DNA of 64,000 bases from Lentzea albidocapillata subsp. violacea (lineage in GTDB: Bacteria; Actinomycetota; Actinomycetes; Mycobacteriales; Pseudonocardiaceae). Below are positions 1 to 10,071 of this stretch, piece by piece. The position numbers were made by a program, and so were the translations under genes. Each line of letters starts with the position of its first letter. Position 1 is the stretch's first letter. The stretch covers positions 1 to 64,000 of the forward strand of contig NZ_FNET01000009.1 of assembly GCF_900100275.1 (NCBI RefSeq), read 5' to 3'. The notes below the pieces were generated by a model. That model had not been told where the DNA came from. It was given only the letters and a program-made list of their open reading frames with translations, and ran no database searches.

Positions 1-312
1 ACCGCCGGCGACAACCCCGAACGCCTGCACAGCGAAGCCTCCTTCGCCAAACTCTGCGGCGTCGCCCCACTACCCGCCTCATCCGGACGAACCGACCGCC
101 ACCGCCTCAACAAAGGCGGCGAACGCCAAGCCAACCGCGTCCTGCACATCGTCGCCGTCGTCCGCCTGCGCTACTGCCCACGCACCCAGGCCTACCTGCA
201 ACGACGCACCGAACAAGGCCTCACCAAACGCGACATCATCCGCTGCCTCAAGCGCTATATCCTCCGCGAAGCCCACACAGCGATCATGAAAGACCTCGCA
301 CTCACTGCTTGA
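1..312 (+). pseudogene. IS110-family transposase, C-terminal fragment (cut by window edge)
   Basis: The reading frame is open from base 1 and gives 103 residues ending at TGA 310-312. It reads like the C-terminal IS116/IS110/IS902 domain of DEDD transposases: a leucine/glycine-rich stretch with KLCGVAPLPASSGRTDRHRL near residue 20, an NKGGERQANR helix, and a basic RRTEQGLTKRDIIRCLKRY tail. The N-terminal RuvC-like half lies left of the window, so intactness cannot be judged. It sits where dnaX would be expected ahead of ybaB-recR in actinobacteria, which suggests an insertion or rearrangement at this junction. No IS ends are visible after the stop. Confidence 0.8.
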
Positions 313-370
313 CATCTATAGGAGCGTCAGGCGTGCCATCTACCCGCTCGTGGCGTGGACCCCGGCTTTG

Positions 371-404
371 GATCAGATTGGCGGGGTCTGGGGCGGAGCC
401 CCAG
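371..404 (+). repeat. Dispersed hairpin repeat, copy 1
   Basis: The 10-mer GATCAGATTG (371-380) is followed by a GC-rich hairpin with 7-bp arms CTGGGGC/GCCCCAG (388-394/398-404) around a 3-nt loop. A second copy with the same 10-mer and the same CGGGG-TCTGGGG context lies at 18486-18524 on the minus strand. It falls between the IS110 fragment and ybaB. It could act as a terminator, or be an interspersed repeat of this genome. The similarity between copies is seen directly; the role is unknown. Confidence 0.5.
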
Positions 405-485
405 GAGCAGTGACGGCCACGCAACAGACGCGACCAAACCCCCCGTACGCTGGACCAGAACGAACCCCATCCGAGAGGACCAGCG

Positions 486-809
486 GTGCAACCCGGTCAG
501 TTCGACATGCAGGCCCTTCTCCAGCAGGCCCAGAACATGCAGCAGCAGATGGCGGACGCCCAGCAGCAGCTGGCCGAAACGCAGGTCACCGGCAACGCGG
601 GCAACGGCCTGGTCACCGCGACGGTCACCGGCGGCGGCGAGCTCATCAACCTCGCCATCGACCCGAAGATCGTGGACCCGGAGGACGTGGACACCCTCCA
701 GGACCTGGTGATCGCCGCGATCAAGGACGCCAACGCCAAGGCGCAGGAGCTGGTGGAGCAGAAGCTCGGCCCGCTCGCCCAGGGCGGCCTCGGCGGATTG
801 CTCGGCTAA
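486..809 (+). CDS. ybaB: YbaB/EbfC-family nucleoid-associated protein
   Basis: 107 residues, the usual family size. GTG start 486 has GAGAGG 8 nt upstream. The N-terminal half is a glutamine-rich amphipathic helix ([20 protein letters not shown]). The core has the family's alternating strands around [21 protein letters not shown], then a C-terminal helix rich in A, E and K. YbaB proteins are small dimeric DNA-binding proteins that help compact the nucleoid. The stop is 4 nt before recR, so the two are cotranscribed, as in most bacteria. The usual upstream partner dnaX is absent here. Confidence 0.93.
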   Translation: MQPGQFDMQALLQQAQNMQQQMADAQQQLAETQVTGNAGNGLVTATVTGGGELINLAIDPKIVDPEDVDTLQDLVIAAIKDANAKAQELVEQKLGPLAQGGLGGLLG

Positions 810-813
810 TCAC

Positions 814-1422
814 ATGTACGAAGGCCCGGTACAGGACCTGATCGACGAACTGGGCAGGCTCCCGGGCGTTGGTCCGAAGAGCGCCCAGCGCATCGCCTTC
901 CACCTGCTGGCAACGGAACCCGCTGACATCGAGCGGCTCCAGCAGGCACTGCAGAAGGTGAAGGAAGGCGTCGTCTTCTGCGATGTCTGCGGCAACGTGA
1001 GTGCGGAGACCAGGTGCCGCATCTGCCGCGACCCCAAGCGTGACCTGAGTCTGGTCTGCGTGGTCGAGGAACCCAAGGACGTCCAGGCGATCGAGCGCAC
1101 CAGGGAGTTCAGGGGCCGGTACCACGTCCTGGGTGGCGCGCTCGATCCGCTGAGCGGCGTCGGCCCGGACCAGTTGCGGATCAGGCAGCTGCTCAACCGC
1201 ATCGGCACGGCCGTCGACGGTGTCGACATCTCCGAGGTCATCATCGCCACGGACCCGAACACCGAGGGCGAGGCCACGGCCACCTATCTCGTCCGGATGC
1301 TCAGGGACTTTCCCGGTCTGTCCGTCACGCGGCTCGCCAGCGGGCTGCCGATGGGCGGCGACCTGGAGTTCGCGGACGAGTTGACGCTGGGACGTGCGCT
1401 ATCTGGTCGCCGGAGCATGTAG
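814..1422 (+). CDS. recR: Recombination mediator protein RecR
   Basis: 202 residues, full length. RecR acts with RecO (and RecF) to load RecA on SSB-coated gapped DNA. The order is a helix-hairpin-helix motif ([20 protein letters not shown], residues 11-30), a C4 zinc finger around residues 54-72 (CDVCGN...CRIC), a Toprim domain starting [15 protein letters not shown] with the conserved [20 protein letters not shown] stretch, and a C-terminal tail with [22 protein letters not shown] 814 follows the ybaB stop by 4 nt, so translation is probably coupled. Confidence 0.97.
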   Translation: MYEGPVQDLIDELGRLPGVGPKSAQRIAFHLLATEPADIERLQQALQKVKEGVVFCDVCGNVSAETRCRICRDPKRDLSLVCVVEEPKDVQAIERTREFRGRYHVLGGALDPLSGVGPDQLRIRQLLNRIGTAVDGVDISEVIIATDPNTEGEATATYLVRMLRDFPGLSVTRLASGLPMGGDLEFADELTLGRALSGRRSM

Positions 1423-1463
1423 CGGGAACTCCACCGCGGCTGGGCGAGACCCGGCTGGTCGCG

Positions 1464-1940
1464 GTGGACGGTCCGTCGGGTGCGGGCAAGTCGACGTTCG
1501 CGAGGAACCTGGCGCACGAGCTCGGCGCCCAGCTCATCAGCACCGACCACTTCGCCACGTGGGACGACCCCACGACGCAGTGGTGGCCACGGCTGCAACG
1601 AGCACTCGATGAGGTGGCACAGAACCGCGAGGGTCGTTACCGGAAAACCGACTGGTCCCAAGGGTTTCCGTGCATCGGAGAAGGTGACGAGGTCGTCATC
1701 ACTCCACAAAGGACCATCATCCTGGAAGGCTTCTCCTCGGCCAGGAAAGCGAACACCCGGCTGAGCCTCGCGATCTTCGTGGACCATGAGGACGAACAAG
1801 CGAGGCTGGAACGCGCCATCCAACGCGACGGCGAGCACCAGCGAGCACACTTCATCCGCTGGCAGCAGTACGAACGAGGCTGGTTCGCGGTCGACGAAAC
1901 GAAAACCAGAGCTGACTACGTTGTCACGTCAAGCAGTTGA
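1464..1940 (+). CDS. P-loop nucleoside/uridine-kinase-like protein
   Basis: 158 residues if GTG 1464 is used. The Walker A motif GPSGAGKST begins at residue 3, so this start removes the beta strand that normally precedes a P-loop. The same frame stays open upstream and encodes ETRLVAVDGPSGAGKS, which looks native, but has no in-frame ATG, GTG or TTG; CTG 1440 is one possibility. Further landmarks are STDHF (acceptor region), a QRTIILEGF strand and basic residues near DHEDEQARLERAIQRD. Uridine-kinase-like NTPases phosphorylate small molecules; the substrate is unknown. The gene overlaps the convergent SARP gene by 25 bp. Confidence 0.75.
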   Translation: MDGPSGAGKSTFARNLAHELGAQLISTDHFATWDDPTTQWWPRLQRALDEVAQNREGRYRKTDWSQGFPCIGEGDEVVITPQRTIILEGFSSARKANTRLSLAIFVDHEDEQARLERAIQRDGEHQRAHFIRWQQYERGWFAVDETKTRADYVVTSSS

Positions 1941-4900
1941 GCCTGGACGACGGAAGCCTCGGGAGTCCCGATTGCGCTGAGGACCTCCAGCGACGTGGAC
2001 CAGTACGACCGGGCGCCAGCGGCGTCACCCAACGCGGAGGAAGCGTCGCCGGCCAGTTGCAGCGCGCGGCCGAACACCCAGCGGTGCCCGGAGTCCGAGC
2101 CGACCGAGACGGCCCGTAGGGCGCATTCGAGGGCTTCAGCGGGGTCGAGAGTGTCGAGGTGGGTGCGGCCCAGTACGAGCAACGCCTCCATCTCGGCCAG
2201 GCGGAACTGCGACTTGCCTGCCTCGACCAGCGCCGCGGTGGCCGTCGACAGAGCTTCCTCGTAACGGCCGACCGCGCGGTAGGAGGAGGCCAGGCCGCGG
2301 CGGGCCGAGCAGATGCCCCACGAGTAACCGGTCTCCAGGCCGATGGCCAGCGCGGACGAGAACTGCTCCAGAGCGTCCTCGTAGCGGCCGCCGCCTTCCA
2401 GCGCGCGGCCGAGCAGGTTCTGCGCGTCGCAGACGCTCTTGACGTTCTCCAGGTCCTGCGCGATCTGCATGGCGGCGGACGCTTCAAGAGCGGCTTCCTC
2501 GTAACGGCCGCGCATGATCAGCGTGATGGCCATGCCCTCGTGCATGGTGTGCCCGAAGTTCCGTGCGGCCGCACGTTCGTAGAGCTCACGTGCGCGCACG
2601 AAGTAGTCCTCGCCGAGGTCCGGCTTGCCGCGCCAGGCCTGCACCTCGCCGAGTGCGCGCATCGAGTTCGCCTGCAGGATCCACGAGTCGAGGCGCTTGC
2701 CGTCCTCCAGCGCCTCCTCGAACGTCGACGCGGCGCGGTCGAGCTGGCCGAGCTGCATGTAGACGCCGCCGAGGTTGAACAGCGCGTTCGCGAGCAGCTG
2801 GGGCGCGCCCACCCGGCGGGCGATCACCAGGGCGCGTTCGAGGTGGTCGGCGGCGTGTTCGAGTTCGCCGAGGTCGATGTGGACGCTGCCCGCGTTGGAC
2901 AGGACCGCGGCTTCGGCCTGGGGCAGGTCGATCTGTTCCTGCAGCACGATGGCCTGCTGGTAGTAGCCGAGCGCGTTGCGGTGCTGCCCGGTCACCCAGT
3001 ACAGCGTGCCCAGGGACGACAGCATCGCGAGCTGGCCGAGCTCGTCCCTGGGCGCGCGGGCACCCAGCAGGCCGGCCTTCGCCGTCTCGCGCCACTCCGC
3101 CGTCAACGACTGCGTGTAGAAGTAGCCGCGCAGGGCGTCGGCCAGCTGCCACGGCGAGTTCTCGGGATCGCGTTCGACGGAGTGCGCCACCAGCGCGACC
3201 AGGTTGGCGCGTTCGACGTCCAGCCAGGTCAGGGCCTCGGTGGAGGTGCTGAACGTCCGCGGCACCACGCCGTCGAGCGGGGCCGGGCGGGGGAAGCGGA
3301 ACAGCGTCGACTTCATCGCCGAGGTGGCGTTGTCGACCGAGCGCACCGCCCAGTCCAGCAGCCGCCGCAACGCGAGCCGCGCGTCGGCACGGCCCTCCTC
3401 GAACGCCAGGCGCTCGGCCGCGTAGTCGCGCAGCAGGTCGTGGAACTGGTAGCGCGACGGCGCGTGGTTCGAGATCAGGTTCGCGGTGGCCAGGCGGTCC
3501 AGCCGCCGGCGAGCGTCCTGAGTGGTCAGCCCGCTCAGCGCGGCGGCCATCTCGGGCGTGAAGTCCGTGCCGGGAACCAGCGACAGCACCCGGAACATCT
3601 GCGCGAGCTCGGGCTTCAACGCCGTGTAGGAGAGGTCGAACGCCGCGTGCACCGCGACCCGTTCGTCGCCCTCGACGGCCAGCGCCGCGAGCCGGTTGCC
3701 GGCCCGCAACTCCTCCACGTAGTCCGCAATGGACAGTTCCGGGCGCGACACGAGGTTCGCGGCTGCGATACGCAAAGCCAATGGCAGATGCGCGCAGAGG
3801 GCCGCCAGCTCCACCGCGGCGTCCTCTTGGGACGCCACCTCGTCCGCACCCAGAATGCCTGCGAGGAGTGACTTCGTCTCGTGCCAGTCGAGCACGTCGA
3901 GCCGCACGTTCGACGCCGCGTGCGAGACGGCCAGGCCGCGCAACGTGTCGCGCGAGGTCACCAGCACCGCGCACCCCGGCGAGCCGGGCAGCAGGGGACG
4001 GATCTGCTCGGCGGACGACGCGTTGTCCAGCAGCAACAGGACCCGCTGACCGGTCAGCGTGGACCGGAACATCGCCTCCTGCTCGTCCTGGTCCAACGGC
4101 ACCTGGTCAGGCTCGGTCCCCAAGGCGCGCAGGAACCGGGGCAGCACGTCCACCGCGCTCAACGGCGGTCCCGGGGCGTATCCGCGCAGGTTGACGTACA
4201 GCTGACCGTCCGCGAAGTCCGCGCGCATCCGGTGCGCGGCGTGCACGGCCAACGCCGTCTTGCCCACGCCCGGAGGCCCGGCCAGCGTCACGACCGGCAC
4301 GCCCTGCGCGGTCCGCAGCAGGGCCACGATCAGCGACACGGCCTCGTCGCGGCCGACGAAGTCGGGGATGTCCGCGGGCAGCTGCGAGGGCACGACCCGT
4401 TCCGGCTTCGCGGTCACCACGGGCGCACCGGCCGAGGCCGCCACCGTGCCGATCGACCCGGACAGCACCTGGCCGTGCACGCGCCGCAGCTCGTCGCCGG
4501 GATCGATGCCCAGCTCGTCGCCCAGCAACCGCGAAACGCGCTGGTAGGCGGCCAGCGCCTCACTTTGGCGGCCGGACCGGTACAGCGCGACCATCAGCTG
4601 CGCCCAGAACCGTTCGCGCAACGGGTGTTCGCTGGTCAGCCGGGACAACTCCGCGACCAGCTCGCCGTGGCGGCCCAGTTCGAGATCGACCTCGACCCGG
4701 CGTTCCAGCACGTGCAGGCGGCGTTCGTTGAGCCGCGGCACCTCGTCGCGGTGCAGGATCTCCGACGGCACGTCGACCAGGGCCGGACCTCGCCACAGGC
4801 CCAGCGCGGCGGCGAACGCGGCCGACGCGGCCCGAAGGTTCCCGGCGGCGCGCTCCTGCTCGCCCTGGTCGATCAGGGGTTCGAAGCGCATCAGGTCGAT

Positions 4901-5194
4901 GGTCTTCTCGTCGACGTCGATCAGGTACCCGTCGGGCACGGTCCTGATCGGCACGGACGGCCCGAGCAGCTGTCTGAGACGCATCACATATGTCTGAAGT
5001 GTCGCTCTCGCCCGTGCGGGTGGATCTTCACCCCACACGTTGGCGGCGAGTTCGTCGACGGACACCGACGTGCCCGCGCGCAGCAACAGCGACACGAGCA
5101 ACGCTCGTTGCCGGCCTGCCCTGACCAGCAGTGGTTCGGCGTCGAGGAGGACCTGGAGGGGGCCGAGCACGCGGAACTCGACCAGTCTGCTCAT
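1916..5194 (-). CDS. SARP/AfsR-type regulator: winged helix, BTAD, NB-ARC ATPase, TPR repeats
   Basis: 1092 residues, the size of AfsR-like large SARPs. Residues 1-95 form an OmpR-like winged helix (FRVLGPLQVLLDAEPLLV...GRQRALLVSLLLRAG). Residues about 100-250 are the bacterial transcriptional activation domain (LWRGPALVDVPSE, YRSGRQSEALAAYQ, LGIDPGDELR). An NB-ARC domain follows, with Walker A GPPGVGKTALAVH near residue 306 and LLLLDNAS as Walker B. Residues about 600-1090 are tetratricopeptide repeats. Such proteins activate secondary metabolism or nutrient-linked genes. ATG 5194 has GGAGGAGG upstream. It is divergent from the ABC importer genes, a plausible target, though no operator repeat was identified. 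Confidence 0.93.
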   Translation of the reverse strand: MSRLVEFRVLGPLQVLLDAEPLLVRAGRQRALLVSLLLRAGTSVSVDELAANVWGEDPPARARATLQTYVMRLRQLLGPSVPIRTVPDGYLIDVDEKTIDLMRFEPLIDQGEQERAAGNLRAASAAFAAALGLWRGPALVDVPSEILHRDEVPRLNERRLHVLERRVEVDLELGRHGELVAELSRLTSEHPLRERFWAQLMVALYRSGRQSEALAAYQRVSRLLGDELGIDPGDELRRVHGQVLSGSIGTVAASAGAPVVTAKPERVVPSQLPADIPDFVGRDEAVSLIVALLRTAQGVPVVTLAGPPGVGKTALAVHAAHRMRADFADGQLYVNLRGYAPGPPLSAVDVLPRFLRALGTEPDQVPLDQDEQEAMFRSTLTGQRVLLLLDNASSAEQIRPLLPGSPGCAVLVTSRDTLRGLAVSHAASNVRLDVLDWHETKSLLAGILGADEVASQEDAAVELAALCAHLPLALRIAAANLVSRPELSIADYVEELRAGNRLAALAVEGDERVAVHAAFDLSYTALKPELAQMFRVLSLVPGTDFTPEMAAALSGLTTQDARRRLDRLATANLISNHAPSRYQFHDLLRDYAAERLAFEEGRADARLALRRLLDWAVRSVDNATSAMKSTLFRFPRPAPLDGVVPRTFSTSTEALTWLDVERANLVALVAHSVERDPENSPWQLADALRGYFYTQSLTAEWRETAKAGLLGARAPRDELGQLAMLSSLGTLYWVTGQHRNALGYYQQAIVLQEQIDLPQAEAAVLSNAGSVHIDLGELEHAADHLERALVIARRVGAPQLLANALFNLGGVYMQLGQLDRAASTFEEALEDGKRLDSWILQANSMRALGEVQAWRGKPDLGEDYFVRARELYERAAARNFGHTMHEGMAITLIMRGRYEEAALEASAAMQIAQDLENVKSVCDAQNLLGRALEGGGRYEDALEQFSSALAIGLETGYSWGICSARRGLASSYRAVGRYEEALSTATAALVEAGKSQFRLAEMEALLVLGRTHLDTLDPAEALECALRAVSVGSDSGHRWVFGRALQLAGDASSALGDAAGARSYWSTSLEVLSAIGTPEASVVQAQLLDVTT

Positions 5195-5410
5195 GGGACC
5201 TCCTCCGCGTGTCGTTGTTGTTTCTACAGCCTAGGAGAGCGTTCGACGCATCAGACGTGGTCACGTTGGGTCAGCGGGCATGCGCCGGACGTATCAGAAT
5301 GCCTGGTCTAGTGGCCGGATCGTGACCTGAGTAACCCCGGAGGGGGTATCTACAACGGTTATGGTCGGCGACCACACCGTGAGATGTGCGGATTGTCCAA
5401 GGGGTGTTTG

Positions 5411-7090
5411 ATGGTCCACTCAGTAACGGCTCGCCGCCGTTGGGTCGCCGCGATCGGCTTCCTCAGCGTCAGCGCGCTCGCCCTGTCCGGTTGCGCGCAA
5501 TCCCAGCGCGACTCTGGCGGCGGCGGCAAGGAAGGCGGCACGCTGACCTTCGGCGCTGCCGGCGCGCCGAAGCTCTTCGACCCGTTCTACGCGACCGACG
5601 GCGAGACCTTCCGGGTCTCCCGCCAGATGTTCGAAGGTCTGGTCGGCTTCAAGCCGGGCACCGCCGAGGTCGAGCCCGCGCTGGCCACGAAGTACGAGCC
5701 GAGCGCCGACGGCAAGACGTGGACGTTCACCCTCAAGGAGGGTGTGAAGTTCCACGATGGCACCGAGTTCAACGCCGAGGCCGTCTGCTTCAACTTCAAC
5801 CGCTGGTACAACCAGAAGGGCGCCGGCCAGTCCGACGCCGTCTCGCAGTACTGGCTGGACAACTTCGGCGGGTTCGCGACCACGCCGGACAAGCCCTCGC
5901 TGTTCAAGGCCTGCACGGCCAAGGACGCCAAGACCGCGGTGGTCGAGCTGAACGAGGTCACCTCGCAGTTCCCGTCGGTCCTCGGCTTCACGTCGTTCTC
6001 GATGTCGAGCCCCGAGGCGCTGAAGAAGTACGACGCCGACAACGTCCAGGCCGCCGGTGACGCGTTCACTTACCCGGCCTACGCGAACGAGCACCCGACC
6101 GGCACGGGCCCGTTCAAGTTCGGCAAGTACGACAAGGCCAACAACACCGTGGAGCTCGTGAAGAACGACGACTACCACGGCACCAAGGCCAAGCTGGACA
6201 AGATCGTCTTCAAGATCATCCCGGACGAGACCGCCCGTAAGCAGGCGCTCAAGGCCGGCGACATCGACGGTTACGACCTGCCGAACGCCGCCGACTGGGC
6301 CGGTCTGAAGACCGACGGCTTCAACGTCGCGATCCGTCCGGCGTTCAACGTTCTCTACCTGGGCATCAACCAGAAGAACAACCCGAAGCTGCAGGACCTC
6401 AAGGTCCGCCAGGCGCTGATGTACGCGATCAACCGCGAGCAGCTGGTCAAGTCGCAGCTGCCGGAGGGCGCCAAGGTCGCCACGCAGTTCATGCCGGACA
6501 CCGTCAACGGCTACAACAAGTCGGTCCCCGAGGTGAAGTACGACCTCGAGAAGGCCAAGTCGCTGCTGGCCGAGGCGGGCGCGTCCGACCTGACGCTGAA
6601 GTTCTACTGGCCGTCCGAGGTCACCCGCCCGTACATGCCGTCGCCGAAGGACATCTTCGGTGCGATCTCCGGTGACCTGCAGAAGGCGGGCATCAAGATC
6701 GAGACGGTCACCAAGCCGTGGAACGGCGGCTACCTGACCGACGTCGACCAGGGCATTCCGGACCTGCACCTGCTCGGCTGGACCGGCGACAACGGCACCG
6801 CGCACAACTGGGTCGGCACGTTCTTCGGCCGCACCGACAACCGCTTCAACACCGGCGCGTCGCCGTGGGGCAAGACGCTCGCGGACGAGCTCGCGAAGGC
6901 CAGCTCCGAGCCGGACGAGGCCAAGCGCACCCAGATGTACGAGGACCTCAACAAGAAGATCATGGAGGAGTACCTTCCCGCCGTCCCGGTCTCGCACTCC
7001 CCGCCCGCTCTGGTGTTGAAGTCGGACATCAAGGGTGTCGTGCCCAGCCCGTTGACCGACGAGAGGTTCGGCTCGGCCTCGAAAGGCTGA
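5411..7090 (+). CDS. ABC transporter substrate-binding lipoprotein (family 5, peptide type)
   Basis: 559 residues from ATG 5411, which has AAGGGG 7 nt upstream; an in-frame GTG lies further upstream but lacks this site. The N-terminus is a lipoprotein signal: RRRW, a hydrophobic core, then lipobox LSGC. The mature part is a family 5 solute-binding protein (YATDGETFRVSRQMFEGLV, LKEGVKFHDGTEFNAE, DLKVRQALMYAINRE). It captures peptides, or possibly sugars or nickel-type ligands, outside the membrane and delivers them to the permeases encoded directly downstream. Ligand specificity cannot be read from sequence. Confidence 0.95.
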   Translation: MVHSVTARRRWVAAIGFLSVSALALSGCAQSQRDSGGGGKEGGTLTFGAAGAPKLFDPFYATDGETFRVSRQMFEGLVGFKPGTAEVEPALATKYEPSADGKTWTFTLKEGVKFHDGTEFNAEAVCFNFNRWYNQKGAGQSDAVSQYWLDNFGGFATTPDKPSLFKACTAKDAKTAVVELNEVTSQFPSVLGFTSFSMSSPEALKKYDADNVQAAGDAFTYPAYANEHPTGTGPFKFGKYDKANNTVELVKNDDYHGTKAKLDKIVFKIIPDETARKQALKAGDIDGYDLPNAADWAGLKTDGFNVAIRPAFNVLYLGINQKNNPKLQDLKVRQALMYAINREQLVKSQLPEGAKVATQFMPDTVNGYNKSVPEVKYDLEKAKSLLAEAGASDLTLKFYWPSEVTRPYMPSPKDIFGAISGDLQKAGIKIETVTKPWNGGYLTDVDQGIPDLHLLGWTGDNGTAHNWVGTFFGRTDNRFNTGASPWGKTLADELAKASSEPDEAKRTQMYEDLNKKIMEEYLPAVPVSHSPPALVLKSDIKGVVPSPLTDERFGSASKG

Positions 7091-7132
7091 GCGAACTAGC
7101 TCCCACCACAAGAGAACAACGGGGTAGCTCAA

Positions 7133-8137
7133 GTGCTCCGCTACACCATTCGACGGCTGATCCAGCTGGTCGGCGTGGTGCTGGTGCTCTCGCTGCTGCT
7201 CTTCGCGTGGATGCGACTCCTCCCAGGAGGGCCGGTTTCGGCCCTCCTGGGAGAGCGCGCTACGCCGGAGTCGCGAGAAGCCCTCACCAAGCAACTCGGC
7301 CTCGATCAGCCGATCATCGTGCAGTACTTCAAGTTCCTGGGGCGTGCGGCGTCCGGTGACTTCGGCGTCTCCACCGGTGTTCAGCCCGGTGACTCGGCCC
7401 TCGACATCTTCGTCCAGCGGTTCCCCGCGACGATCGAGCTCAGCTTCTTCGCGATCGTGATCGCGATCCTCGTCGGCGTTCCGCTCGGTTACCTCGCCGC
7501 GAAGCGTCGCGGCGGCCTGTTCGACAACCTCAGCGTCGTCGGCTCGCTCATCGGCGTTGCCGTGCCGGTGTTCTTCCTGGCCTACGTGCTTAAGGACGCG
7601 GCTTCGGCCGCTCTCGGCCTTCCCTCGTTCGGCCGCCAGGGCGACATCAACGCCACACGCGTCACCGGCTTCTTCACCCTCGACGGCATCATCACCGGTG
7701 AGTTCGACGCGACACTCGACGCGCTGAAGCACCTGATCCTGCCGGCCATCGCACTCGCCACGATCCCGTTCGCGGTGATCTTCCGGATCACCAGGGCGGC
7801 CGTGCTCGACGTGCTCGACGAGGACTTCGTGCGCACCGCCGAGTCGAAGGGCCTCACCGCATCGGTGATCCGCCGCCGGCACGTGCTGCGCAACTCGATG
7901 CTGCCGGTCGTCACGACGATCGGTCTGCAGACCGGCGCACTGCTCTCCGGCGCGGTGCTCACCGAGAAGGTGTTCGTGATCCCAGGGGTCGGCCAGGCGC
8001 TGGCCATCGGGTTCGAACGGCGTGACTACCCGGTGCTGCTGCTGTTGATCATCATGGCCACGATCGTCTACGTCGTGGTCAACCTGTTGGTCGACCTCTC
8101 GTACGCGCTCATCGACCCGCGCATCAGGACGAGGTGA
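7133..8137 (+). CDS. ABC transporter permease, DppB/OppB type
   Basis: 334 residues from GTG 7133, 42 nt after the binding-protein gene. The start is typical for DppB (MLRYTIRRLIQLVGVVLVLS), followed by LLPGGPVSALLGERATPE and LGLDQPI. The EAA loop region FRITRAAVLDVLDEDFVRTAESKGL, which contacts the ATPases, is present. About six membrane segments are visible. It forms half of the membrane channel. Its stop overlaps an alternative start of the next permease, consistent with one operon. Confidence 0.95.
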   Translation: MLRYTIRRLIQLVGVVLVLSLLLFAWMRLLPGGPVSALLGERATPESREALTKQLGLDQPIIVQYFKFLGRAASGDFGVSTGVQPGDSALDIFVQRFPATIELSFFAIVIAILVGVPLGYLAAKRRGGLFDNLSVVGSLIGVAVPVFFLAYVLKDAASAALGLPSFGRQGDINATRVTGFFTLDGIITGEFDATLDALKHLILPAIALATIPFAVIFRITRAAVLDVLDEDFVRTAESKGLTASVIRRRHVLRNSMLPVVTTIGLQTGALLSGAVLTEKVFVIPGVGQALAIGFERRDYPVLLLLIIMATIVYVVVNLLVDLSYALIDPRIRTR

Positions 8138-8142
8138 GCGCA

Positions 8143-9066
8143 GTGGCACTCGGAGTCTCCAAGAAGGAAAAGATCGACGACCTCGCCGACACCGCGGGCG
8201 TGTCGCTCGCGGCCAGCGCGTGGAAGCGGCTTCGGCGCAGCCCGGTGTTCCTCATCGGCGCGACCATCATCGGCATCTTCATCATGGTGTCGCTGCTGTC
8301 GCCGTGGCTCGCCCCGCACGACCCGTCCGACAAGATGCTGATCGAACAGGTCGTCAAGGCGCGCAACGAGATCCCGCCCGCCCAGCCGGGCCACCCGCTC
8401 GGTGGTGACCTGCAGGGCCGCGACTTCTTCTCGCGCCTGCTGGTCGGCTCGCAGCAGACGTTGATCGTCGGTGTGGGCGCGACGCTGATCGGTCTCACCG
8501 GCGGCCTGATCCTGGGCACGCTCGCGGGCGCCATCGGCGGCTGGGTCGACTCGGTCGTCATGCGCCTGGTCGACGTCATGCTGTCGCTGCCGTCGCTGCT
8601 GCTGGCGTTCTCGATCGCGGCGATGTTCGCGCGGCCGAGCCAGTTCACCGTGATCCTCGCGGTCGCGATCGTGCAGATACCCGTGTTCGCGCGATTGCTC
8701 AGAGGGTCGATGCTCGCGCAACGGCACAGCGATCACGTGCTGGCGGCCACGGCGCTCGGCGTCAAGAAGGGCGCGATCGTGTTCCGGCACATGCTGCCGA
8801 ACTCGCTCAGCCCGGTGATCGTGCAGTCCACGCTCGTCCTGGCCACCGCGATCATCGAGGCGGCCGCGCTGTCGTTCCTCGGTCTCGGCAACCCGGACGA
8901 CCGGATCCCGGAGTGGGGGCAGATGCTCGGCGACGTGCAGAACGTCTTCGACACGCATCCGCACCTCGCCGCGTGGCCCGCGGTCTGCATCATCATCGTC
9001 GCGCTCGGTTTCACGCTCATGGGCGAGACCTTGCGGGAAGCCCTCGACCCGAAGAACAGGCGGTGA
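8143..9066 (+). CDS. ABC transporter permease, DppC/OppC type
   Basis: 307 residues from GTG 8143, chosen because GAGGTGAG lies 6-9 nt upstream; GTG 8134 is an in-frame alternative that overlaps the previous stop. A cytosolic N-terminal segment precedes ASAWKRLRRSPVFLIGATII, the family's first membrane helix. GHPLGGDLQGRDFFSRLLVGS and the EAA loop (QRHSDHVLAATALGVKKGAIVFRHMLPN) are characteristic. It pairs with the preceding permease in the importer. Confidence 0.95.
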   Translation: MALGVSKKEKIDDLADTAGVSLAASAWKRLRRSPVFLIGATIIGIFIMVSLLSPWLAPHDPSDKMLIEQVVKARNEIPPAQPGHPLGGDLQGRDFFSRLLVGSQQTLIVGVGATLIGLTGGLILGTLAGAIGGWVDSVVMRLVDVMLSLPSLLLAFSIAAMFARPSQFTVILAVAIVQIPVFARLLRGSMLAQRHSDHVLAATALGVKKGAIVFRHMLPNSLSPVIVQSTLVLATAIIEAAALSFLGLGNPDDRIPEWGQMLGDVQNVFDTHPHLAAWPAVCIIIVALGFTLMGETLREALDPKNRR

Positions 9067-9072
9067 GTCGTC

Positions 9073-10067
<995 letters not shown>

Positions 10068-10071
<4 letters not shown>

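Noticed and set aside
2159-5311. Long plus-strand open frames (up to 570 codons) opposite the SARP gene
   Set aside because: They are antisense frames kept open by high third-position GC; their translations are Arg/Ala-rich with no motif, while the minus strand carries clear domains.
5420-8149. 909-codon minus-strand frame opposite the ABC importer genes
   Set aside because: Shadow of the binding-protein and permease genes; composition is Arg/Asp/Val-biased and lacks any family motif.
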